This document shows positions 56,201 to 64,000 of a stretch of DNA of 64,000 nucleotides, piece after piece. Source of the DNA: Piscicola geometra. Its lineage: Eukaryota > Annelida > Clitellata > Hirudinida > Piscicolidae. The stretch spans positions 5,816,241 through 5,880,240 of the forward strand of contig OX030959.1 of assembly GCA_943735955.1 (NCBI GenBank), in the 5' to 3' direction. Positions within the stretch are counted from its first letter, which is position 1. Each line of letters begins with the position of its first letter. Position numbers and translations under genes: made by a program. The notes under the pieces were generated by a model. That model was not told the DNA's origin, did not search any database, and saw only the letters and a list, made by a program, of their open reading frames with translations.

Positions 56201-57309
56201 AAGAAATCCTGAAACGGTATGAAGGATGGATGAAGGAGGGGAAGATGGATGGATGATAAAATTAATGAAAGGATGATTGAATAAATGAATAGATGCATGG
56301 ATAAAAAAAGATGAAAATATTTTTTTTTGCATTATTTATTTTAAACTTGCATGTTTTCCACCAGTTGGAGCAGAGGAATGAACGAAGGATGAAGAGGAAG
56401 AAGGAGTTGAACGAAGTGAAGGAGATTATAGAGGAAGGAAAGATGGACGGGTATCATCATCATCATGAACATCATCATCATCATTGTTATTATCATCAAC
56501 ATTTTAAGCACCGTTCTTTCCATTAAATCTTGTGAGAAAAAAATTATAAAAAATATTTCTTTTAAATCCATTCAAAAACTCTTCACTCATTTTCATTATG
56601 ATTCATCCACCTCACCTCCATCCACTCATCTATCTATCTATCCATCCATCCCAGCCTCATCATCTGCAACAAGACTGAGATGACCCATCTGACCCTCCTC
56701 CTCCTCCCCCTCCTCAAGCCCGGCAGACCCATTGTTGTCTTCTCGCCCTATCGAGAAGTCGGTCCTTTTAAAAATTGTTATTTTGTCGTATTCCCAGATT
56801 AAGAGTATTCCATCAATCAATTAGTAATATTTGTATAGCGCCTTTTACTTTATTCGAATATTGCACTCTTTTTCTAATAGAATTCCTACTAAACATAACA
56901 TTATTTCACTTCAGAATCAATCATTCCACCACAAGTTTACCACAATTCACCACTAATCTTCCTGCACAGCCTCTGGTCGACTGTTACGTCGCCTTGAAGG
57001 ACAGCAAGCAGGCTGTCATGCTCAACATTTCAGAGACCTGGCTCAGACAATATCAGGTGTTGTGGTTTAGAGAGGTGTGGAAGGAATGGAGAATGGCTTG
57101 ATTTGGGAAAAAGTTAATGAATTATTTAAAACAGTATTTCTGCTTTTAATTTCAAACGTTTTTTTAACATACTCGAAATATATAAAAAATGTTTTTTCCA
57201 ATTTATATAACCTTCTCAGGTTCTTGAAAATCGCACGCACCCTCTGGTGAACATGAGTGGTTCTGGTGGCTGCATCCTGACTGCCATTAAAGTCATCGCA
57301 GATCCATAA
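53211..57309 (+). CDS. TRMT6: TRMT6, non-catalytic subunit of tRNA (adenine58-N1)-methyltransferase
   Basis: Twelve phase-consistent exons: 53211-53296, 53520-53656, 53873-54003, 54215-54306, 54599-54682, 55005-55129, 55471-55516, 55652-56216, 56365-56450, 56655-56757, 56970-57056, 57220-57309; 543 aa. Landmarks: N-terminal VILKKDNNSKVFKVILGR, FFLDNLVGEVYGASY, TIVEQLIKNSATFEDKTEFS, KYIKRKTRK, MDSLAQVLNGANVRVGGRYV, VVDGCAGLVTGALLERL, LVVNLYTGSAPSR, and C-terminal ISETWLRQYQVL with MSGSGGCIL. Known: TRMT6 pairs with TRMT61A in the nucleus to make m1A58 in tRNA; TRMT6 itself lacks SAM binding and contributes tRNA contacts. Exon 8 carries a Gln/His repeat and an Asp/Glu-rich stretch before a basic segment, making it longer than the human protein (about 500 aa). 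AATAAA lies at 57359-57364. Confidence 0.95.
54317..54404 (+). repeat. 44-bp tandem duplication in a TRMT6 intron
   Basis: A unit starting GTCTGGCGCCATAATT occurs at 54317 and again at 54361 with very few differences; it starts about 10 bp after the donor at 54307. Confidence 0.9.
55550..55648 (+). repeat. CATTCATC/CATCCATC repeat before an acceptor in TRMT6
   Basis: Degenerate TTCATCCA-type repeats fill the 3' two-thirds of the intron 55517-55651 and run into its acceptor CATGCATTCAG. Confidence 0.85.
55786..55890 (+). repeat. 21-bp coding minisatellite (Gln/His/Pro/Leu) in TRMT6
   Basis: A CCTTTGCAACATCAACAACA-type unit repeated about five times codes QQQPLQH repeats in exon 8. It sits before an acidic linker, in a region that varies in the family. 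Confidence 0.9.
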
Positions 57310-57714
57310 ATCTTTATATATGTATGTAGTTGTATTTTCTTGTTGATTCTGTGGCAAAAATAAAATGGATTGATATGATGTAAAATATATTTTTAATGGG
57401 TGAAATTTAGGATTATTATTTGTCGGTTGTCATTAAATGAAGGAAAAATCTTTTTGCAAAAATTTATAAAATATTTATTTATTTATTGGCTAATGATAAT
57501 TTTTTAAACAAATTTTTGTATCATGATTAAACTCAAATAAATGTGTATCATTTCTTTTATCAGCTGTTAATGATATTTAGAATCAGTAGATTATCTTTGC
57601 TAAAAAATAAAACAATGGTTACAATAACTTTTTAATGCTTGATTAAATTTAATTAACAATATAAATAAAAATCTGAAAAGTGATAAATTTCTCAAAAATA
57701 TCTGAATACTCGCG
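57310..57714. promoter_or_regulatory. TRMT6-ATG2 intergenic interval
   Basis: 405 bp of AT-rich sequence between the TRMT6 stop and the ATG2 start, both on the plus strand. It must contain the TRMT6 3' end and the ATG2 promoter or 5' UTR. No specific site recognised. Confidence 0.4.
57359..57364 (+). terminator. Polyadenylation signal of TRMT6
   Basis: AATAAA 50 nt after the TAA at 57307-57309; fits a short 3' UTR. Confidence 0.55.
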
Positions 57715-59232
57715 ATGTCTTGGTGGTTGAACTTCAAGAACATCAACCCCAGTGTCCTCACAGACACTGTCAAGAGAAAGGCCTGTGGTTTCATACTGCG
57801 CAGGTATGGTGGGTCGTGGCTGAAAGAGAAGCAGATCAACTTGGATCAGCTCACGTTTGATCTCTACAATGGCCTCGCCACCTTCAAGGAATTTGAACTA
57901 GACGTCGTAGTAAGGCAATTTTGTTCTTTCTTGGTCATTTAAATGTATGTTTTTAAAATAGATTTTTCAAAAAAACAATTTATTTTATAGAATTGTATTT
58001 TAAAATTATTATGTATAATAATAATAATCTTTTTTTATGAATATATCTCAAAACAATGTTAACAATCTAACTTTGTACAATTGTTCACAAAAATAAAAAT
58101 ATATTCATGATTCCATTAAAAATCAACCGAAATTTTTTCCCCTTCCTCTATCTCCTCTTCTTAGAACCTGAATGAACTCCTAGATGAACACAGCATTCCC
58201 CTCGAGATCGCCGACTGCTACATCGGCTCGATGAGCGCCGTAGTGCCGTGGTCGTCCATCTTCAGCGACAACTCCGTGCTGGACGTCTGCAACCTAGAGA
58301 TGACCATCAAGTACAAGCCACGAACCGAGGCGCACAGTAGGTGGTTGTTGGTTGCAAGCAAAGAGGATCTTCTAAGTATATTTTCTTCATCTATGTGCCT
58401 TCTTAGGTTAAAGCTTTTGAGTTTCCGAATTCAAATAAGACTGCATTTCTAATAGATCTGGATTAGTAGAAATGAAGTAAGGCTACATAAGCACCATTTT
58501 CTAAAATCTCCCATAAACCCACCACCACCCCTCTTTCTCCCACCACCACAGCATCTCTCTTTGACTCGATCATGTTCAACAGCATGTCTTCGAGCATGAA
58601 GCTGGCGGAGGAGTGTCTCAAGAAGGAGGACCTGCCCACCACGACGACGAGTGCCTCCCACGACCAGTCTTTCGAGGGCCTGCACGACCTGGCGTGTGCC
58701 ATCGAAGCCAGTGAGTGCATTGCTATGTTGTGAAATCATCCTTCTTTTTTTTTAATAAAAAAATTGTATTTTTCATGTCTGGTAATTTATTGTTTTCATT
58801 ATTATTTTGGATTAATAATATTACAAATCATATAAAATAAACTAACTACTATCATTAAAAACCAACCACCATCATCCCAATTCCTACAATCTCTACTCAA
58901 TTCCTTCCACCACCACCACCACCACCACCACCACCACCACCACCACCACCACCACCACCACCACCACCACCAAAGTCTTTGTGAAGGTGAAGGTCAACTT
59001 GACAGATGTGGTGGTTTCTTTTGAGCATGTAGACCACGCCAACAACAACAACAAGATTCTCTTGGAGCTGAGGATTGAAAGGTTGACGGCTTTGTAAGGA
59101 TGATTATCAAAAAGTTTCGTAATGATCACTCAGCTACATCATCATCATCACCATCATCATTTATCTTCATAATCATCATTGCATCTATTTACTTTATTAC
59201 TATCATAATTATTATCATCATCACTACCACAG

Positions 59233-59318
<86 letters not shown>

Positions 59319-61938
59319 GTCATCATCATCACCACTGACTCTCATTCAACAGAGTGGAGTACTTTGACGACGAAGCATCAATGGGCGGGGTGGATGATGA
59401 TGATGATAATGAGGATCGTGATGAAAGAGTGAGAAAAGATAGAAAGAACAGCGCTAGAAAAAGTGGCGATCAGGCGAAGGAGGAAAAGGAAGGAAGGATG
59501 GATGGAAAGAAGGAGGAGAAAGTGTGTGAGGTGGCCAGCGTGAGGATTAAGAACGTGGTTTTGTACAACATTGCGCTCTACATGAATGTGGTGGAGAGGG
59601 GCAGGGGTGGTGGTGGTGGTGGTGGCCTCAAGAAGGAACAAGAAGGTGTGCTCTTGACGAGGATATTTGTTATTTATGTATATGTTATTATCTTAGGAAA
59701 TTTTTTTTTCAATGCAAGATATCGCTAATTAAACAAAATTAGTAATAAATAGTGAATCTTCGTCCTATTTTTTTCAGTTATTAGAAACACCCTTTTTCTC
59801 CATTTACCTGCAGACAACGCTTCGAGTTTTGAGAATTACGCAATGTTGATGAGTATGGCGGGAAAGCAGGAGGTGAGGGTGAAGATGAAGAGGGGCGATG
59901 CTCCTACCTCCTTTGCCGACGTGGGTGGGCAAGGAGGGGAGTGATTAGGTTGAGTAGAGAGGGGGATGGAAAGGGAGTTGAGAATGCGTTTGGGATGTGG
60001 GGGGAGAAAGTGGAGAGATTGGGTTGAGGAAGGGGTGGTTGATGGGAATTGGATAGAAGTGGTTGGAGGTTTGAGGGTGGAGGGAAAGTTGTGAAATGTG
60101 GATAAAAGCTGATGATTTAATACAAATTATATAAAAAATTATGATATGAAACGTTTTAATTGTAATGATCAAATATGATAAAATAAAATTCATAGCATCT
60201 CACAAGATGAACATCTATTTTTGAACGCACCCTCAGATGCAAATCGACAACCACATCAGCTGCATGCACTTCTTCCTCAGTCCATTCGTCTTTCATCAAC
60301 TGCACACCATCGTCTCAGACATCGTCTCTGGTTAATTAATTCATCCATGCATTCATCCATGCATTCATCCATGCATTCATCCATGCATTCATCCATGCAT
60401 TCATCCATGCATTCATCCATGCATTCATCCATGCATTCATCCATGCATTCATCCATGCATTCATCCATGCATTCATCCATGCGTTCATCCATGCATTCAT
60501 CTTCTCATCCATCTATTAACTAGAAGGGAGAAATTGCAATATTCGCAAATAACCTAACGATGACGGAGCTCTATTCATACAAAACGAGTTTAGTCACATT
60601 TCAATGCCTTCATCTCATTGGCTAGATTTTTGCACGAAAGTATTCATCCAATAAGAGTTTCCTATTCAAATTCGACTAAAGGCTGCAGTGGGTCCGGGGC
60701 GGAGGGGGATGGAGGGGGAGGGGGGGGGGATGAGAGGAAGAGGATGAAGAAGGTGAAGATGATGGATTCGAGTGACTTCAGGAAGATCACGCTCGAGAAA
60801 GAGACAGTCGTCGTGATGGGCAGTGGTCGCCAGACCTTTGGTGAGGGGGCAGGGTGGTGGTCGTGTTATTGGGGTCGTTTAATGGTGGGGGCGGTCAATG
60901 ATGATTAAAGACGCTTGTGATAGGGTGATGAGCGATGAGGAATGTCTTTTTACAGTTATATTCTTTGAAAATTCATAAAAATTTAAAACGTGAAAAAATA
61001 AAATATCAAAACACCCCTTTCATTCATCCCCTCCATCGTCCAATCGCAGATCTGGAAGACGACGACGACGACGAGGTCTACAAGTCTTCCACCAATCACA
61101 TTTCAGGACGTCTGCACGCCTTCTCTAGGGGCGATGTGATTGGCCGCATGGAGAACTCAGGCTTTGAGAGCATGCTGTCGAGCGTCTGCAGCAGGGACTC
61201 GCAAGCGCCCAGAAACTTCTCGAATGGTTGGGGGCTGGAGGGCTCGGAATTGTTTTATTTGGAGGGAATTGCATCAATGCATTCATCAATCTATTCATTC
61301 ATTTATCAATGCATTCATCAATCTATTCATTCATTTATCAATGCATTCATCAATCTATTCATTCATTTATCAATGCTTTCATCAATCTATTCATTCATTT
61401 ATCAATGCTTTCATGAGCTCATCTAGCTATCTATCCTTCAATCCACGAATGCATAAATCCATCTATCATCCATCCGTCCATCCATCCATCCGTCCATCAT
61501 CCATCCGTCCATCCATCCATCCATCCGTCCATCCATCCGTCCATCCATCCATCATCCATCCATCATCCGTCCACATTCCATCCATCCACAATCCATCCAT
61601 CCACCCATGGCAGAGAGACCCTGCAATGAACAGAAGGGCTCGACCAGACTCAACACCAGAATCTCATTCGTCTCAGCTGTTCTCCTGCATCAGGACCCTT
61701 GCAACAACAACAACAACATCAGCAACAACAACAAAAACAATGAATCCACAACCAACAACAACAACAACAACAAACCTCAAATAAGCATTATTCGCGAGAA
61801 GTTGAGCGCTTTCAAGGTGATGTCACGCGGTCACTTCCGGAAGGTGGAGCTGTTGATGTTCGCAGGGGTGAGGAGTCATGGCGACATGTTGAGGTTGAGG
61901 AGGGCCTTTTCGTCCATCGTTGCTGTCGACCACTTCTG
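57715..61938 (+). CDS. ATG2: ATG2 autophagy lipid-transfer protein, N-terminal part (gene runs off the window)
   Basis: Ten phase-consistent exons: 57715-57909, 58165-58336, 58552-58710, 58976-59093, 59353-59645, 59814-59920, 60237-60330, 60682-60840, 61050-61226, 61614-61938; about 600 aa, then an intron that reaches the window end. The first exons match the chorein-type N-terminus of ATG2: an opening [77 protein letters not shown] and [20 protein letters not shown]. Later landmarks: [18 protein letters not shown] and [20 protein letters not shown]. Known: ATG2 is a rod-like bridge moving lipids from ER to phagophore; the N-tip contacts the ER. Full proteins are about 1,900-2,100 aa, so some two-thirds lie downstream. 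Exons 5, 8 and 10 hold Asp/Lys, Gly or Asn-rich insertions. Confidence 0.92.
58907..58974 (+). repeat. (ACC)n microsatellite forming an intron 3' end in ATG2
   Basis: About 21 ACC units directly abut the acceptor (CACCACCAAAG) of exon 4, so the repeat is the pyrimidine-rich tract of that splice site. Confidence 0.95.
59136..59331 (+). repeat. (ATC)n microsatellite in ATG2 intron 4
   Basis: Interrupted at first (59136-59230), then about 30 nearly pure ATC units up to 59330, ending some 20 bp before the acceptor at 59352. Confidence 0.93.
60338..60508 (+). repeat. 12-bp minisatellite in ATG2 intron 7
   Basis: ATGCATTCATCC repeated about 13 times with a single C/G variant, starting about 10 bp after the donor at 60331. 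ATGCAT is self-complementary, so each unit can pair locally. Confidence 0.95.
61272..61415 (+). repeat. 32-bp minisatellite in ATG2 intron 9
   Basis: A unit of type ATGCATTCATCAATCTATTC plus ATTCATTTATCA occurs about four and a half times. Confidence 0.92.
61455..61608 (+). repeat. CATCCATC/CGTC repeat before the ATG2 exon-10 acceptor
   Basis: Degenerate CATCCATCCGTC repeats fill the intron 3' end up to CCATGGCAG at 61613. Confidence 0.9.
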
Positions 61939-61952
61939 GTGGGTGAAGGGGG

Positions 61953-63935
61953 AGGAGGGGTTGAATGTGGTTGTGGACGGGGGTGTTGTGGAGGGGGGTT
62001 GAATGTGGTTGTGGAGGGGGGTTGAATGTGGTTGTGGAGGGGGGTTGAATGTGGTTGTGGAGGGGGGGTTGAATGTGGTTGTGGAGGGGGGTGTTGTGGA
62101 GGGGGGTTGAATGTGGTTGTGGAGGGGGTTGAATGTGGTTGTGGAGGGGGGTTGAATGTGGTTGTGGAGGGGGGTTGAATGTGGTTGTGGAGGGGGTGTT
62201 GAATGTGGTTGTGGAGGGGGTGTTGAATGTGGTTGTGGAGGGGGGTTGAATGTGGTTGTGGGCGGGGGTGTTGTGGAGGGGGGTTGAATGTGGTAGTGGA
62301 GGAGGGGTTGAATGTGGTAGTGGAGAGGGGTTGAATGTGGTTGTGGAGGGGGGTTGAATGTGGTTGTGGACGGGGGTGTTGTGGAGGGGGGTTGAATGTG
62401 GTTGTGGAGGGGGGTTGGATGTGGTAGTGGAGGGGGGTTGAATGTGGTTGTGGAGGGGGGTTGAATGTGGTTGTGGACGGGGGTGTTGTGGAGGGGGGTT
62501 GAATGTGGTTGTGGAGGGGGGTTGAATGTGGTAGTGGAGGGGGGTTGAATGTGGTTGTGGACGGGGGTGTTGTGGAGGGGGGTTGAATGTGGTAGTGGAG
62601 GGGGGTTGAATGTGGTTGTGGACGGGGGTGTTGTGGAGGGGGGTTGAATGTGGTTGTGGAGGGGGGTTGAATGTGGTTGTGGAGGGGGGGTTGAATGTGG
62701 TTGTGGGCGGGGGTGTTGTGGAGGGGGGTTGAATGTGGTTGTGGAGGGGGGTTGAATGTGGTTGTGGACGGGGGTGTTGTGGAGGGGGGTTGAATGTGGT
62801 TGTGGAGGGGGGGTTGAATGTGGTTGTGGACGGGGGTGTTGTGGAGGGGGGTTGAATGTGGTTGTGGAGGGGGGTTGAATGTGGTTGTGGAGGGGGGGTT
62901 GAATGTGGTTGTGGGCGGGGGTGTTGTGGAGGGGGGTTGAATGTGGTTGTGGAGGGGGGTTGAATGTGGTTGTGGACGGGGGTGTTGTGGAGGGGGGTTG
63001 AATGTGGTTGTGGAGGGGGGTTGAATGTGGTTGTGGACGGGGGTGTTGTGGAGGGGGGTTGAATGTGGTTGTGGAGGGGGGGTTGAATGTGGTTGTGGAC
63101 GGGGGTGTTGTGGAGGGGGGTTGAATTTGGTTGTGGAGGAGGGGTTGAATGTGGTTGTGGAGGGGGGTTGAATGTGGTTGTGGAGGAGGGGTTGAATGTG
63201 GTTGTGGAGGGGGGGTTGAATTTGGTTGTGGAGGGGGGGTTAAATGTGGTTGTGGAGGAGGGGTTGAATGTGGTTGTGGAGGGGGGGTTGAATTTGGTTG
63301 TGGAGGGGGGTTAAATGTGGTTGTGGAGGGGGGTTGAATGTGGTTGTGGAGGGGGGTTAAATGTGGTTGTGGAGGGGGGTTGAATGTGGTTGTGGAGGGG
63401 GTGTTGAATGTGGTTGTGGAGGGGGTTAAATGTGGTTGTGGAGGGGGGTTGAATGTGGTTGTGGAGGGGGTTGAATGTGGTTGTGGAGGAGGGGTTGAAT
63501 GTGGTTGTGGAGGGGGTGTTGAATGTGGTTGTGGAGGGGGTGTTGAATGTGGTTGTGGAGGGGGGTTGAATGTGGTTGTGGAGGGGGTTGAATGTGGTTG
63601 TGGAGGGGGTGTTGAATGTGGTTGTGGACGGGTAGGTTGAATGTGGTTGTGGAGGGGGTTGAATGTGGTTGTGGAGGGGGTTGAATGTGGTTGTGGACGG
63701 GTAGGTTGAATGTGGTTGTGGAGGGGGTTGAATGTGGTTGTGGAGGGGGTTGAATGTGGTTGTGGAGGGGGTGTTGAATGTGGTTGTGGAGGGGGTGTTG
63801 TATGTGGTTGTGGAGGGGGTTGAATGTGGTTGTGGAGGGGGTTGAATGTGGTTGTGGAGGGGGTTGAATTTGGTTGTGGACGGGTAGGTTGAATGTGGTT
63901 GTGGAGGGGGTGTTGAATGTGGTTGTGGAAGGCGG
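61953..63935 (+). repeat. 2-kb G-rich minisatellite in ATG2 intron 10
   Basis: About 22-23 bp units of GTTGAATGTGGTTGTGGAGG plus extra G (4-7 G), some 80-90 copies, starting 15 bp after the donor at 61939. A second unit type (GACGGGGGTGTTGTGGAG) recurs between basic units at 61977-63115, giving a higher-order pattern. Minor variants: TTTGG, TAAATG, GTAGTGG and GGGTAGG. Strong strand asymmetry, almost no C. Confidence 0.97.
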
Positions 63936-64000
63936 GGGTGGGTGTGGGGTTGTTGTGATTACGAATGATGCTGGTAAGGGTTTTGTAATGAAGATTAATT

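Noticed and set aside
60221..60523. ORF with (MHSS)n repeats
   Set aside because: The 5' part is the ATG2 exon 60237-60330 read in another frame, and the rest is the 12-bp minisatellite.
63087..63640. Several Gly/Val/Cys-rich ORFs on the plus strand
   Set aside because: Products of the G-rich minisatellite in ATG2 intron 10; the unit gives an open frame by chance.

Overview
The window is eukaryotic nuclear DNA. It is AT-rich (roughly 70% A+T by eye) and its genes are split by many GT-AG introns. It is packed with simple repeats (CA, GAT/ATC, AAC, GGAT/GAAT). The gene set is animal: an RA-PH adaptor, NSUN7, two CNBD2-like proteins, a DCC/neogenin netrin receptor, TRMT6 and ATG2. The style (dispersed trinucleotide repeats, Asn/Asp/Ser/Gln runs inside conserved proteins, many phase-1 introns) suggests a lophotrochozoan, perhaps an annelid or leech. 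The species is inference only.

Layout. 1-3627 (+): 3' part of an MRL-type (MIG-10/RIAM/lamellipodin-like) RA-PH adaptor. 4818-9116 (-): a 14-exon NSUN7 homologue, tail-to-tail with the adaptor. 10023-13998 (+): two tandem CNBD2-like genes, almost intronless, divergent from NSUN7. 13999-33938: a 20-kb stretch with no recognisable gene, holding large microsatellites and a few GC-richer exon-like islands. 33939-50514 (+): a DCC/neogenin/UNC-40-type receptor, 24 exons traced, with 4 Ig domains, 6 FN3 domains, one TM helix and conserved cytoplasmic P1- and P3-like motifs; its signal-peptide exon was not found. 51846-52958 (-): a single-exon secreted or membrane-anchored orphan. 53211-57309 (+): complete TRMT6 in 12 exons. 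57715 to the window end (+): the first ten exons of ATG2, ending in an intron dominated by a 2-kb G-rich minisatellite.

How the genes relate. NSUN7 and CNBD2 are both linked to sperm function in mammals, and here they sit head-to-head with a 0.9-kb gap, which hints at shared germline regulation. TRMT6 (tRNA m1A58 methyltransferase subunit) and the secreted orphan share a 252-bp divergent promoter interval. The other neighbours have no evident functional link.

Most unusual points: (1) low-complexity insertions inside the Ig/FN3 domains of the netrin receptor, two of them basic and one with a furin-like site; (2) an Ig3 domain lacking both disulfide cysteines; (3) an NSUN7 in which the motif VI cysteine is arginine; (4) introns that begin G-rich and end C-rich with complementary repeats at their two ends, including one whose 5' splice site is amplified about ten times as a 23-bp minisatellite; (5) exon-like islands in the desert and in a DCC intron. 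Exon boundaries were placed by hand from reading frame, GT-AG sites and phase, and agree in phase throughout except where stated.
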